Assembly (NCBI GenBank): GCA_035353815.1
Contig: DAOQAG010000015.1
Coordinates: 1-64,000, forward strand
Source: JAKPUX01 sp035353815
Lineage (GTDB): Bacteria > Zhuqueibacterota > Zhuqueibacteria > Residuimicrobiales > Residuimicrobiaceae
Length of the DNA stretch: 64,000 nucleotides
Direction of reading: 5' to 3'
The translations under genes and the position numbers were made by a program. Every line of letters begins with the position of its first letter. The first letter of the stretch is position 1. This document shows, one piece after another, positions 25,037 through 34,561 of the stretch. The notes below the pieces were generated by a model, which saw only the letters and a list, made by a program, of their open reading frames with translations, made no database searches and was not told the DNA's origin.

Positions 25037-26299
25037 TCAGACCCCCGCAGCCCGGGCGACGATCCATTGTACCCGGCGCAGATACTCCGAGTAGCTGTAG
25101 TCGCGTTCCGCCAGGGCCGCCGCAGCGGCGACGCGCCGGGCCGAGGCCTCGCGCTGTTCGAGCGCTTCCCGTATCCCCGCGGCAAAGGCCGCCGGTGTGG
25201 TGCCGGCCAGGACCGCCACCTCGTCGTTGAGGATCTGGGTGTGGGTGATGTGGCGCGTGGCGACGATGATCCGCCCCGAGCGCAGGTAGGAATAGATCTT
25301 GAGCGGCGAGTTGGTACCGCTGAGCCGCGGCGAAACCAGCACCTCGGCGATATCGATAAAACCGGGGATCTGCTGCGGCTGCACGAATCCGGTGAACACC
25401 ACGTGGTCGGCCACGCCATGCTGCCGCGCCAGCGCCCGGCCGGCCTCGACCTGATCCGGGCTGCCGCCGACGAGGAGGAACTTGATCCCGGCACCGCCGC
25501 CGCTGGCGCCCGCACCGGGCGGATTCGCAGGCGCTGCGCCCGGCCCACCCGCGGCCAGCAGCTGCGCCGCGCACTCGATCAGCAGCGGAATGCCCTGATA
25601 GGCCTCGAGGGTGCCGTAATAGAGGACGATGCGGGCCTCGCCGAGGCCGTAGCGGGCGCGCAGCTGTGCCGCCTGGCCAGGCTCGGGCGGAAAGACCAGG
25701 GCATTGTCGGCCACATTCTCGATCAGCCGGCTGGTGACGCCGGGGAATTTCTCCTCGACATAGCTCTGCAGCTCGGGGCAGATGGTGATCACGGCCGCAG
25801 CCTGGCGGATGGTCCGCGCCTCGAGGCGCTCAAAGGCCCCCACCAGCAGCCGGGACTGCGAGTAGCGAAAGTTGTGGAGCTGCTGCGGCAGCGAGGAGTG
25901 CATGTCGTAGAGATGCGGCATGCGGTAGCGGCGCGCCAGGTTGACGCCGAAAAAGCCCGCCTCCTCATGGGTGTGGAGGAGGTCATAGCCGCCGCGGGCG
26001 GCCATCTGCCGCGCGCGGCGCCAGAGCACCGCATCGAGCAGGATCTTGGCCTTCGAGGGGCCGATCTTGACCTGGTCGATGCCGGGCACACGTGCGGCGC
26101 GGAGAATGCGCAGCCCGGGCATCGGCACATCCTGACCGATGGGATAGGTGACCAGATCGACCTCGTGGCCGAGCAGGGTCAACGCCTTGATGCGATGCAG
26201 AACGCTGAAGGGGGTGCCGCGCGGCTGAAACCAGGGCTGCGGTGCGATCATGAGAATGCGCAGCTTCTTTTCGACAGGGGGTAGGGAAAAGTTGATCAT
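25037..26299 (-). CDS. Glycosyltransferase family 4
   Basis: A 420-residue GT-B enzyme. The N-terminal half opens LRILMIAPQPWFQPRGTPFS, a form seen in exopolysaccharide GT4 proteins, and holds HTHEEAGFFG. The C-terminal half has IVLYYGTLEAYQGIPLLIE and the donor-binding stretch SGTNSPLKIYSYLRSGRIIV. It should add a sugar to the lipid-linked repeat unit begun by the neighbouring sugar transferase. The loop GAAPANPPGAGASGGGAG in the middle is Gly/Ala/Pro-rich, probably a flexible insertion. The start lies 15 bases after the sugar transferase stop. Confidence 0.88.
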   Translation of the reverse strand: MINFSLPPVEKKLRILMIAPQPWFQPRGTPFSVLHRIKALTLLGHEVDLVTYPIGQDVPMPGLRILRAARVPGIDQVKIGPSKAKILLDAVLWRRARQMAARGGYDLLHTHEEAGFFGVNLARRYRMPHLYDMHSSLPQQLHNFRYSQSRLLVGAFERLEARTIRQAAAVITICPELQSYVEEKFPGVTSRLIENVADNALVFPPEPGQAAQLRARYGLGEARIVLYYGTLEAYQGIPLLIECAAQLLAAGGPGAAPANPPGAGASGGGAGIKFLLVGGSPDQVEAGRALARQHGVADHVVFTGFVQPQQIPGFIDIAEVLVSPRLSGTNSPLKIYSYLRSGRIIVATRHITHTQILNDEVAVLAGTTPAAFAAGIREALEQREASARRVAAAAALAERDYSYSEYLRRVQWIVARAAGV

Positions 26300-26314
26300 C
26301 CGGATACAATCCTG

Positions 26315-27772
26315 TTATTCGGCGCCATAGCCGGTGAGTACGACGAAGAAGGTCTTGAAGAGGATCTTGATGTCGAGCCAGAGCGACCAGGTGTCGATAT
26401 ATTCGAGATCCATTTTCATCCATTTGTCAAAGCCGATCTTGTTGCGTCCGCTCACCTGCCAGATGCAGGTGATGCCCGGCTTGAGGCTGAGGCGGCGGCG
26501 CTGCCAGACCTTGTAATCCTCGACCTCGCCGACCAGCGGCGGCCGCGGGCCGACCACGCTCATATCGCCCATGAGGACGTTGAAGAGCTGCGGCAGTTCG
26601 TCGATGCTGCTCTTGCGGATAATCCAGCCGATGGTCGTGATGCGCGGGTCGCGCTTGATCTTGAAGACCGGCCCGTCCATCTCGTTCTGCTGCATCAGGT
26701 CCTTCTTGCGCGCCTCTGCATCGGCGACCATCGAGCGGAACTTGAAGAGGGTGAACTTGCGGCCGTTGAGCCCAATGCGGGTTTGCTTGAAGAGCACCGG
26801 CCCCTGCGAGGTCAGCTTGATCAGCAGCGCCACCAGGGCGATCACTGGCGAAAAGAGGAGCAGCGAGAACGAGGCGATCACCAGGTCCATCATCCGCTTG
26901 ATGAAGAGCTGCCACTCCTTGGCATGAAAGGTCTCGAATTCGAGCAGGGGAAAGCCATTAAAGTCGGTCTGGCGCGTCCGCGCAATGTGGATATTGAAGA
27001 GATCCAGGGCGATCGAGGTGGAGATGCCGAGTTCCTCACACGAGAGGATCGCCTCCTCGATGCGGTGCAGCCAGAGGCGCGGCACGACAAAGATGACGCG
27101 GTCGATCACCACCCGCTTGACGATGAAGGGGATGTCCTGGATGCGGCCGATGACGCGGTAGCCATCCACCTCCTTGCCGTACATGCCATGCTCGTCATCG
27201 ATCAGCCCGACGATATGCAGGCCCCAGTTGGAGTGGAGTTTGATGGCCCGGATAAAATCGCGCGCCCGCCGGCCGGTACCGACGATGAGGAGATTCTCAC
27301 GGTTGTAGCCGCGGCTGTGGACCCGGTCGAGGAAGAGGAGCAGCAGCTTGCGCTGCCCCAGCAGCAGGGCGAAGGCGAGGATGACAAAGACGGAAAAATA
27401 GAGCCGGCTCGCCAGCTCCAGCTTGAGCAAAAAGATGAGGCTGCCCGAGGCGACCGTCGCCCACACCGTCGAGACAAAGAGGAGCCAGGTGAATTTGCGG
27501 AATGAGCGGGTGCGGTAGTTGCGGTAAAGGCCGTAGAGCGAAAAGATCGCGCTCCAGATGAGCGGAAAGCCGATGATCATCTTCCAGTAATTGGAGGCGA
27601 AATAGAGAAAGCCTGAGAAGGTAGGCGAGACTGCGTAGGCCTTGACGTTGAGTTCGGCCACGGTGCGGATATATTCATCGACGAAATAGGCCAGGGGAAA
27701 AGTCAGCAGCAGGGTGAGCAGATCCGCCACCCGCATCACATGCCCCAGGAATCTTTCCTTTTCTGATACCAT
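26315..27772 (-). CDS. Initiating sugar transferase (polyprenyl glycosylphosphotransferase, WcaJ-like)
   Basis: A 485-residue membrane protein. Four or five N-terminal helices (about 10-130) and a CoA-binding-like Rossmann segment (NLLIVGTGRRARDFIRAI) precede the bacterial sugar transferase domain: RMMDLVIASFSLLLFSP, KQTRIGLNGRKFTLFKFRSM, SSIDELPQLFNVLMGDMS, VGPRP and KPGITCIWQVSGRN. It transfers a sugar 1-phosphate to undecaprenyl phosphate, the first step of exopolysaccharide assembly at the inner membrane. It is one of two initiating-type transferases in the window; the other is the WecA/MraY type at 57.2-58.3 kb. Confidence 0.9.
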   Translation of the reverse strand: MVSEKERFLGHVMRVADLLTLLLTFPLAYFVDEYIRTVAELNVKAYAVSPTFSGFLYFASNYWKMIIGFPLIWSAIFSLYGLYRNYRTRSFRKFTWLLFVSTVWATVASGSLIFLLKLELASRLYFSVFVILAFALLLGQRKLLLLFLDRVHSRGYNRENLLIVGTGRRARDFIRAIKLHSNWGLHIVGLIDDEHGMYGKEVDGYRVIGRIQDIPFIVKRVVIDRVIFVVPRLWLHRIEEAILSCEELGISTSIALDLFNIHIARTRQTDFNGFPLLEFETFHAKEWQLFIKRMMDLVIASFSLLLFSPVIALVALLIKLTSQGPVLFKQTRIGLNGRKFTLFKFRSMVADAEARKKDLMQQNEMDGPVFKIKRDPRITTIGWIIRKSSIDELPQLFNVLMGDMSVVGPRPPLVGEVEDYKVWQRRRLSLKPGITCIWQVSGRNKIGFDKWMKMDLEYIDTWSLWLDIKILFKTFFVVLTGYGAE

Positions 27773-27841
27773 AGTACTCTGTTTTTAGGATCATGGCCAG
27801 TGCGGTTGCAGGCAGCTGACCGGGGCCGGGCAATGGATGCA

Positions 27842-28792
27842 CTACATGTAATATTGTTTGAACCACTCGGCGAAGGCGCTGACCCCCTCTTCGATCGGGG
27901 TGACCGGCCGGTACCCCAGTTCGCTGCGGGCACGGCTGATGTCGGCATAGGTGATCGCCACATCGCCGGGCTGTTCGGGAAGGAACTCTAACTGCGCCTT
28001 GCGCCCCAGGGCCGCCTCGATGAGCCGGATGAGCTGGAGCAGCTCGATCGTATGAGATTCGCCGAGGTTGTAGAGATGATAGCCGTCGCAGCGTTCCATC
28101 GCGGCATAGAGCCCGCCGATGATGTCGCCGATGAAGGTATAGTCACGGCGCGAGGTGCCGTCACCGAATACCGGCACCGGCCGGCCATCGGCGATGAGCC
28201 GGGCGAACTTGAAGATCGCCATATCCGGGCGCATGCGCGGCCCGTAGACAGTGAAAAAGCGCATGCAGCTCACCGACACGCCGTAGAGATGGTGATAGGT
28301 ATAGCCGATCAGCTCGCAGGCTTTTTTGGTCGCCGCATAGGGGGAGATGGGATGGTCCACCGGATCGCTTTCGGCGAAGGGGACCTTGCGGTTGTTGCCA
28401 TAAACCGAAGAGGAGGAGGCCAGGACCATCCGCGGCACGCTGTAGAGACGGCAGGCCTCGAGGAGATGGAGCGTGCCCTGGACGTTGACCTGCTCGTAGA
28501 GCAGGGGCTCCTGGATGGAGGGCCGGACGCCGGCGCGGGCGGCCAGATGCACGACCTGGTCATAGCTGCCCGCGGCGAAGAGCGCCTCGACCATCGCGCG
28601 GTCGACGATATCGCCTTCGACCAGGCGGTAAGCGGGATGGCCGAGGAAGGGCTGCACATTGGCCCGCTTCAGGGCGGGATCGTAATAGGTATTGAAATTG
28701 TCCAGGCAGTCGACCGCATGGCCCGCGTCGAGCAGGGTACGGGTGAAATGCGAGCCGATAAAGCCGGCGCCGCCGGTCAAGAGAATGCGCAT
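27842..28792 (-). CDS. UDP-sugar 4-epimerase (UDP-glucuronate 4-epimerase-like SDR)
   Basis: A 316-residue extended SDR. MRILLTGGAGFIGSHFTRTL is the NAD site; VLASSSSVYGNNRKVPFAES gives the catalytic Ser, and YAATKKACE gives the Tyr-x-x-x-Lys pair. FFTVYGPRMRPDMAIFKF is typical of the CapI/GlcA-epimerase branch, which makes UDP-galacturonate from UDP-glucuronate. A UDP-glucose 4-epimerase activity cannot be ruled out. It lies 19 bases after the autokinase stop in the same operon and probably makes a sugar donor for it. Confidence 0.88.
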   Translation of the reverse strand: MRILLTGGAGFIGSHFTRTLLDAGHAVDCLDNFNTYYDPALKRANVQPFLGHPAYRLVEGDIVDRAMVEALFAAGSYDQVVHLAARAGVRPSIQEPLLYEQVNVQGTLHLLEACRLYSVPRMVLASSSSVYGNNRKVPFAESDPVDHPISPYAATKKACELIGYTYHHLYGVSVSCMRFFTVYGPRMRPDMAIFKFARLIADGRPVPVFGDGTSRRDYTFIGDIIGGLYAAMERCDGYHLYNLGESHTIELLQLIRLIEAALGRKAQLEFLPEQPGDVAITYADISRARSELGYRPVTPIEEGVSAFAEWFKQYYM

Positions 28793-28811
28793 GGGTGCCG
28801 TGATCCGTCGA

Positions 28812-31121
28812 TTAATAATGATAATAGCTGTAATTCTGCACCAGCTGGGTATCCGAGCTGTTGAGCACGGCGCCGACCAGCTTGACGGGCACCGTGTGAA
28901 ATATTTCCATCTTTTCCTTCGCCTTGCCGATGCGGGTCTTGCCGGCCCGCACGACCATCACCATGGCGTTGACCTGGGTGCCGAGGACGACCGCGTCGGT
29001 GGCGGCATCCAGGGGCGGTGTGTCGAAGAGGACGATATCGAACTTGCGGCTGGCCTCGTCGAGGAAACGCCGCATCAAGGGCGAACCGAGCAGCTCCGAG
29101 GGATTGGGCATCAGAGCGCCGCAGCTGATGAACGAGAGATTGGGGATATGCGTCTGCTGCACGATCGCCGACAGGGTGACGGTGGAACTGAGATAGTTGG
29201 CCAGTCCCGGCTCGCGCCGCATCTGAAAGGTGTTGTGCAGCACGCCGCGGCGGAGGTCGGCATCGACGAGCAGGGTATTGGTGCGCTGCTGCGCGAAAAT
29301 GATGGCCAGATTCGACGCGGTAAAGGACTTGCCCTCCTCCGGGGCGACGCTGGTGATGGCGATCGAGTGCGGCCGCTCATGCGTCCGCGAAAAGATGATC
29401 TGGGTGCGCAGCGCCCGGTAGGCCTCGCCGATCGGAGTCGGCGAATAGTCGTGCGTCACCAACTGGCGGTCGATCTGCTTGGCCTTCTCATGATCGTGAT
29501 ACTCGGGGATGTCCTTGAAATCGACATTGGGAATCGCCCCGAGCACCTTGAGGTTGAGATGCTTCTCGACATCTCCCGGCGTGCGGATGTGGCGGTCGGC
29601 GAGATCGATGACCAGCGAAAAGGCCAGGCCGAGCGCCAGGCCGATCGCACCGCCGATAAAGACCTTGGTTGACTTGGATGGGTTGATCGGAACCGTCGGC
29701 TGGATCGCCCGGTCGAGGATGGCGATATCCTCGCCCTCGCCGCCATCGGCAATGTCCAGCTTTTGCAGCTTGGTGTAGAGGGTCGTGTAATGATCCTCGC
29801 TGATGCGCTTGTTGCGCTCGAGCTCCATCAGACGGTATTCGTCGTCCGGCAGCATGCGCTGCTGCGCCTGGATCTGGTCCATCTTGGTGCGGGTTTCGGT
29901 CTCCCGCTGCGCCAGGGTGTTGCGGAAGTTCGAGGCGAAGGCGATGATGTTATCCTGGGTCTCGCGGATGCTCGACCGCAGGCTGACCAGGGGCGCATAA
30001 TCGTCGGAATAGTCGCGAGAGAGGTCCGAAAGCTGCTTTTCCTGCGAGTCGAGTTGGTCGCGCAGCAGGGCCAGGGCCGGCTCGTCGCGCATCGCGGAAA
30101 AATTGGCGAGCTGGCGGACGATGAGGCGGCGGTACTGCTCCGGATCCGAGCCGACCACCGGCTCGCCCAGCTTTTGCAGGAGCTGGGTCAACTGCTCGCG
30201 CTGCTGCGGAATCTCGCGCAGGGTATAGCTGTTGAGCTGCATCTCATCGAGAATGGTCTTTTTGGCCGCATCGAGCGAGAGGGGATATTTGGAATAAAAG
30301 GTGCGCAGATCGGCATCGGCGCCGCGCACCTTGGCGGCTGCGATCTCGAGACTGCCCTCGAGCCGCTTGCGGTAAGAGTTGGCATCGCGGTCGCGCAGCC
30401 GCAGCGTCTCCTGGACGTAGATGTCCGCGATCTGGTTGAGCTGATCATCGAGATTCTCACGGTCTGGCCCCTTGATCGTCAGCTTCATCAGGTTGCCGTT
30501 CTTGCTCACCTCGGCGGTCACCATGCCGTTGAGTTCGGCCACCGCTTTCTCGAAAGGCCGGATCCTGAAATTGACGAATTGCGGTTTTTCGACAAATTTC
30601 GGGTTGAGCCGGAAAATGAAACCGTTGCAGGTATCCGGCCGCGACAGCACATCCCAGACACTCAGACTGTCGAGCAGGGTCTCTTTGGGGTACTCGACCA
30701 GAAAGATCGAAAAGGTGCCGCTCGAGTCGACCTGGATCTTGTATTTGCCGGGGACCGGACTGGTGGTGGTGTGGAACTCGCTAAAGACCTCGCCCTGGGG
30801 GCCGGACTTGGTCCCCATCTGCAGGACCAGGCCCATGCGCGCCGCGACGCGCTCGGCAAAACTGCGGCTGCGCAGCTCGGCCTGACGGCTCCAGCTGAGG
30901 ATGGTTTCGGACTCGGTGTCGAAGCTGCGCGTTTTGATGGTGGCAAAGGTGCTGTAGATGGGCACCTCATTTTTCGAATCCCAGTAAAACCAGGCGGCCC
31001 CCACAGCGGCAAGCACGAGAATGACCCACTTCCGCTTCCAGAAGCCCTTGAAAAATTTGCCAAAATCCATGGAGGGACCCTGCGGTTCACCTCCACCCTG
31101 CAAGAGATCGAGATCGTCCAT
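28812..31121 (-). CDS. Polysaccharide co-polymerase with C-terminal tyrosine autokinase (Wzc-like)
   Basis: A 769-residue protein. A first helix at about 30-50 (KWVILVLAAVGAAWFYW), a long periplasmic Wzz region with coiled coils (about 190-430), a GNVR-like stretch before the second helix (VFIGGAIGLALGLAFSLVI), and a cytoplasmic BY-kinase. The Walker A is APEEGKSFTASNLA, the A' motif LLVDADLRRG and Walker B DIVLFDTPP. The tail ends in a tyrosine cluster, YSYYHY, the expected autophosphorylation site. It controls chain length and export together with the SLBB protein encoded 6 bases upstream. Confidence 0.92.
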   Translation of the reverse strand: MDDLDLLQGGGEPQGPSMDFGKFFKGFWKRKWVILVLAAVGAAWFYWDSKNEVPIYSTFATIKTRSFDTESETILSWSRQAELRSRSFAERVAARMGLVLQMGTKSGPQGEVFSEFHTTTSPVPGKYKIQVDSSGTFSIFLVEYPKETLLDSLSVWDVLSRPDTCNGFIFRLNPKFVEKPQFVNFRIRPFEKAVAELNGMVTAEVSKNGNLMKLTIKGPDRENLDDQLNQIADIYVQETLRLRDRDANSYRKRLEGSLEIAAAKVRGADADLRTFYSKYPLSLDAAKKTILDEMQLNSYTLREIPQQREQLTQLLQKLGEPVVGSDPEQYRRLIVRQLANFSAMRDEPALALLRDQLDSQEKQLSDLSRDYSDDYAPLVSLRSSIRETQDNIIAFASNFRNTLAQRETETRTKMDQIQAQQRMLPDDEYRLMELERNKRISEDHYTTLYTKLQKLDIADGGEGEDIAILDRAIQPTVPINPSKSTKVFIGGAIGLALGLAFSLVIDLADRHIRTPGDVEKHLNLKVLGAIPNVDFKDIPEYHDHEKAKQIDRQLVTHDYSPTPIGEAYRALRTQIIFSRTHERPHSIAITSVAPEEGKSFTASNLAIIFAQQRTNTLLVDADLRRGVLHNTFQMRREPGLANYLSSTVTLSAIVQQTHIPNLSFISCGALMPNPSELLGSPLMRRFLDEASRKFDIVLFDTPPLDAATDAVVLGTQVNAMVMVVRAGKTRIGKAKEKMEIFHTVPVKLVGAVLNSSDTQLVQNYSYYHY

Positions 31122-31127
31122 ATCCGG

Positions 31128-31829
31128 CTACAGATTGGTGTTGGTTTTGTTATAGTTCATCAGGGTCAGATAAAAGGTCAGCATCGCCATGCCGAATTGC
31201 AGATAGCGGATGATGGTATCAAATGAAATCCGGTTCACCCGCGGAGCGACGATTTCGTCACCCGACTGCAGGCCGAGCTCGTAGAGCGACTGGCCGCGGT
31301 AAAAGGCATCACCGAAACCGCGATAGAGCGGCTCGCCTTTGCGCACGATGTACATGTCCTCAAAAGAAGAGAGCGTGTGCAGGCCGCCGACCTCCTTCAT
31401 CACCTCCCAGAAGGAGATGTTGGGATTGAAGCGGTAGAGCCCGGGCTGGGAAAAACCGCCCTTGAGTTCGAGGCGGATCAGGGGCACGACGAGTATCAGC
31501 GGTTCCTTGGCGAAGGGCTTGAATTTCTCCTGCAGGACCTGGGCGATCTCTTCGGGCTTGAGGCCGGCGATCTGCACCCGGCCGAGCGGGCCGAGGGAGA
31601 TCTGGCCGAGACCGTCGACCACGTACTCCTTGTCGTGATAATTGCCGACGAATTTGGCCTTGTCCGAGGGAAAAAGATTCTCGTAAATATAGAGGTGGAT
31701 GGCATCACCCGGAGTGACGCGCAGCGCCTCCGGGGCGAGTTCCTGTGCGGCGGCCGGATGCAGCACGGCGAGCGCGAGCAGCAGGGCGGCCGGCATCAAC
31801 CCGTGCAGATCAATCAACGGGCGTTTCAT
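31128..31829 (-). CDS. Polysaccharide export protein with SLBB domain (Wza-like, short)
   Basis: A 233-residue protein with a signal sequence (LMPAALLLALAVLHPAAAQ). Poly_export domain (LRVTPGDAIHLYIYENL through GQISLGPLGRVQIAGL) and one SLBB domain (KGGFSQPGLYRFNPNISF) are followed by a C-terminal hydrophobic segment (IIRYLQFGMAMLTFYLTLM). Wza is usually longer with a lipobox; none is visible here. This short form with a C-terminal helix could be anchored in the outer or inner membrane. It pairs with the autokinase as the export channel part of the exopolysaccharide machine. Confidence 0.85.
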   Translation of the reverse strand: MKRPLIDLHGLMPAALLLALAVLHPAAAQELAPEALRVTPGDAIHLYIYENLFPSDKAKFVGNYHDKEYVVDGLGQISLGPLGRVQIAGLKPEEIAQVLQEKFKPFAKEPLILVVPLIRLELKGGFSQPGLYRFNPNISFWEVMKEVGGLHTLSSFEDMYIVRKGEPLYRGFGDAFYRGQSLYELGLQSGDEIVAPRVNRISFDTIIRYLQFGMAMLTFYLTLMNYNKTNTNL

Positions 31830-31925
31830 GTCAACTCCTATGCATGGTATGACCAGGGCGGCCTGACAGTGGCTGCAAGAAAGGGAGATCCCGGCGCTGC
31901 AGGCCCGGGAGGACGGGCGACCGGA

Positions 31926-32654
31926 TCAGCGAGATCGATAGAACCGGTACCGCTTGGCCTTGGTCTCGAGTCCGAGGCGCTTGAGGATGCCGCGCAGTTT
32001 GAACAAACCGATCCGCGTGTAGCCGAATCGGGGCGAGTTGAGCTGCCGCTTGATGCCAAAGGGAGTCATCAGCGGATTTTCCGTGACCAGCTTTTTGATT
32101 TTTTCGTTGAGCGGCAGATCGACGTCATCGATGGCGCGGCCGCGGGCGACCGTGATCGTGCGCGCGGTGCGGTTCTCCTTGCTCACCGGGGGGAGAAAAT
32201 CGGCGGGATTCTCGACGGCGCGGTCGGTTTCCCATACCGGTGCCGCCGCGGTCGTGCCGGTCCGGTCCATCAGGGCCGCACGCAGATCCACCCCCTGGCA
32301 AAAATCATAATCGTCGATGGCTTCCTCGAGGGAATCATAGCAGGTCAGAATTCGGTTGAACTCGAGCATTTCGAACACTTCATTCACTTCCGGGATCATT
32401 TGAATAATTTTGAGATCCCCGCCCTGCTCACGCAGTCCGCGGATCTCCCCGACGAATACCCCCCACCCCGCACTGCTTACATAGTTTACTGCACCCAGAT
32501 CGATGATGATCTGTGAGACCCCCTCGTGAATGACTTCGGTCAGCTGGCGCTGCAATTCGGGCGATGTGGTGGTATCGACATACCCCCGCACACGAAACAG
32601 CCCGATGTCGCGCAGGGCGCCGACACGGTCCACGGTTATTTCAATACCATCCAT
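31926..32654 (-). CDS. STAS-domain protein with basic C-terminal extension
   Basis: A 242-residue protein if it starts at ATG 32654 (MDGIEITVDRVG); the open frame extends farther but into GC-biased sequence without a ribosome-binding site. Residues 1-105 are a STAS/anti-sigma-antagonist domain: GYVDTTTSPELQRQL, then IIIDLGAVNYVSSAGWGVFV with the conserved Ser that is phosphorylated in SpoIIAA/RsbV. The middle is low-complexity; residues about 175-242 are basic (KRLGLETKAKRYRFYRSR) and might bind nucleic acid. First gene of the exopolysaccharide operon, so it is a likely regulator. An RsbW-like kinase is encoded at 49.8-50.2 kb. Confidence 0.82.
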   Translation of the reverse strand: MDGIEITVDRVGALRDIGLFRVRGYVDTTTSPELQRQLTEVIHEGVSQIIIDLGAVNYVSSAGWGVFVGEIRGLREQGGDLKIIQMIPEVNEVFEMLEFNRILTCYDSLEEAIDDYDFCQGVDLRAALMDRTGTTAAAPVWETDRAVENPADFLPPVSKENRTARTITVARGRAIDDVDLPLNEKIKKLVTENPLMTPFGIKRQLNSPRFGYTRIGLFKLRGILKRLGLETKAKRYRFYRSR

Positions 32655-32742
32655 CCAAAGCCTGTCAAATTTAACTGAATTGAACTCCGCAGCGGCCGGG
32701 CGTTCCCATCCCCCCGAGCCCGTACAGCCGTTGGCCACCTTT

Positions 32743-32760
32743 ATGCAAAGTTAATGCCAG
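32743..32760 (-). promoter_or_regulatory. Candidate sigma-54 promoter for the exopolysaccharide operon
   Basis: On the minus strand CTGGCATTAACTTTGCAT matches the -24/-12 form YTGGCAC-N5-TTGCW, with the GG and GC elements 12 bases apart as required. It is 89 bases upstream of the STAS gene start and points into the operon. One departure is T for C at the end of the -24 element. No enhancer-binding protein gene is in the window. Confidence 0.6.
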
Positions 32761-33067
32761 CAAATCGCAGGCTGCCGGCGCCCCCTCCCGCCGGATGACG
32801 CAGATGTGGTCAGGTCTATCCTATTGTGTTCTATGCCATTGGTACAGCCTGGAACAGCCGGCGCCGGTCGGCGCTGCAACGTCCGCGCCGTCGCCGGACA
32901 AGAATCTGTCGTGACGCAAAACATGATTGTTTCAAAGTGAAACAGAGCGGAGCGGCAGCCGGCAAACAAAAACCCCTTGAGAACAGGGGTTGTTGCCCGG
33001 GCGGAATCGCAGGCCGGGGGGTGAGGGATACAGCCGTAGTGGGGGCAGCGTTGGCAAGACATCCGGC
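32761..33067. other. Gap upstream of the exopolysaccharide operon
   Basis: Apart from the sigma-54-like site next to it and the terminator-like hairpin at 32971-32991, this stretch shows no convincing gene. A minus-strand frame at 32751-33179 runs through the end of glgA and has no family features. Enhancer sites for a sigma-54 activator would be expected here, but no clear palindrome was found. Confidence 0.35.
32971..32991 (-). terminator. Rho-independent terminator after glgA
   Basis: On the minus strand AACCCC, a nine-base loop and GGGGTT are followed by TTTGTTTG. It begins 77 bases after the glgA stop and separates glgA from the exopolysaccharide operon promoter. Confidence 0.65.
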
Positions 33068-34561
33068 TTACCGTTTCTTTTTGGCGGTTTCCAGTCTGAG
33101 ATAGAGCTTGACGTACTTGTCTGCGGCGATGGCCCAGGAAAAGTCCTGCTTCATGCCGCGCTTGATCAGCTTCTGCCACCCCTTGTCATCGCGGTAGGCG
33201 GCGACCGCGCGGCGTACGGCATCGGTCAACGCCTCGGGCGTATAGTCGCTGAAGAGAAAGCCGTTGCCGTTATTGGGATCGGCGCCGGCATCGACAATGG
33301 TGTCGGCCAGTCCGCCGGTCTTGCGCACCACCGGGATGGTGCCATATTTGAGGCTGTACATTTGATTGAGCCCGCAGGGTTCGTAGAGCGACGGCATGAG
33401 AAACATGTCGCTCCCCGCCTCGATCAGATGGGCAAGGGTGTCGTCAAAGCGGAGGAAGAGCGCAACCTGGCGGGGATGGCCCTTGCGCATCTTTTCGAGA
33501 AGTTTATGAACCTGGGGATCGCCGGTGCCGAGAATGACCAGCTGCGCCGGCAGCTGGACCATCTCGCCGATCGCGGCCGCCACAAGATCGAGGCCCTTCT
33601 GGCTGGTCAGACGGGAGATCATGCCGATGACCGGCACCTCCGCCTCATAGGGCAAACCCGCCTCCTTGACCAGGGCTTTCTTGTTTTTCTCCTTCTCCTT
33701 GAGATTGGCAGCGCTGTAGGGGGCGGGGATCAGCTCATCCTTCTCGGGATTCCAGATGCTATAGTCGACCCCGTTGGTAATGCCGCAAAGGTCCTCGCGG
33801 CGCTCAGCCAGCACACCCTGGAGCCCGCAGCCCAGCTCGGGATCGCTCTGGATCTCTTCGGCATAGGTCGGGCTGACGGTGGTGATGAGGTCGGCGCTCT
33901 TGATGCCGGCCTTGAGATAATTGACCTTGCCGTAAAATTCGAGGTCGCTGCCGGCGGCCGCCAGCTCTTGCGGCAGGCCCAGATCGGTGAGCACAGCCGG
34001 GGGAAAAGTGCCCTGAAACGCGAGATTGTGGATGGAAAGGACGGTGATGGCTTTGGCGAAGAAGGGATCATCCTGGTACTGGTTGCGCAGCATCCACGGG
34101 ACGAGCGCGGTCTGCCAGTCGTTGCAATGGATGATATGCGGTTCCCAATGCAGAAGCTTGATGGTCTCGATGACGGCTTTGGAGAAGAGGAAGAAGCGCT
34201 GCGCGTTGTCGGGAAAGTCCTTGCCGGTTGCCGCGTCGACGTAATAATCGGAGCGTTCGAAATAGGGCTTGTAGTCGAGAAAGTAGACCTGAACCTTGGT
34301 CTCGGGCAGGAAGGCCGATTTGGCGCTGACGACATGTTCCTGATCGCCGACCCGAATCGGGATATCCTTGAGACGGATCACCTCGCGCAGAGTGTAGCGC
34401 CGTTCGCTGATATTGCCATACTTGGGCATCATGACCCGCACATCATGCCCTTGCTCAAAGAGCGCCTTGGGAAGGGCGCTTGCGACATCCGCCAGCCCGC
34501 CTGTCTTCGCAAAAGGAGCCACTTCGGTGGATAAATAAAGAACTCTCAGCCGGTTTTTCAT
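33068..34561 (-). CDS. glgA: Glycogen synthase (ADP-glucose type)
   Basis: A 497-residue GT5 enzyme, normal length. The N-terminal KTGGLADVASALPKAL binds ADP-glucose; HIIHCNDWQTALVPW and SIHNLAFQGTFP are family blocks; the C-terminal half has PSLYEPCGLNQMYSLKYGTIPVVRKTGGLADT split across the donor site. It elongates alpha-1,4-glucan chains from ADP-glucose in the cytoplasm. It is a single gene between its own terminator and that of the cpoB-like gene. No other glycogen gene is present in the window. Confidence 0.95.
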   Translation of the reverse strand: MKNRLRVLYLSTEVAPFAKTGGLADVASALPKALFEQGHDVRVMMPKYGNISERRYTLREVIRLKDIPIRVGDQEHVVSAKSAFLPETKVQVYFLDYKPYFERSDYYVDAATGKDFPDNAQRFFLFSKAVIETIKLLHWEPHIIHCNDWQTALVPWMLRNQYQDDPFFAKAITVLSIHNLAFQGTFPPAVLTDLGLPQELAAAGSDLEFYGKVNYLKAGIKSADLITTVSPTYAEEIQSDPELGCGLQGVLAERREDLCGITNGVDYSIWNPEKDELIPAPYSAANLKEKEKNKKALVKEAGLPYEAEVPVIGMISRLTSQKGLDLVAAAIGEMVQLPAQLVILGTGDPQVHKLLEKMRKGHPRQVALFLRFDDTLAHLIEAGSDMFLMPSLYEPCGLNQMYSLKYGTIPVVRKTGGLADTIVDAGADPNNGNGFLFSDYTPEALTDAVRRAVAAYRDDKGWQKLIKRGMKQDFSWAIAADKYVKLYLRLETAKKKR

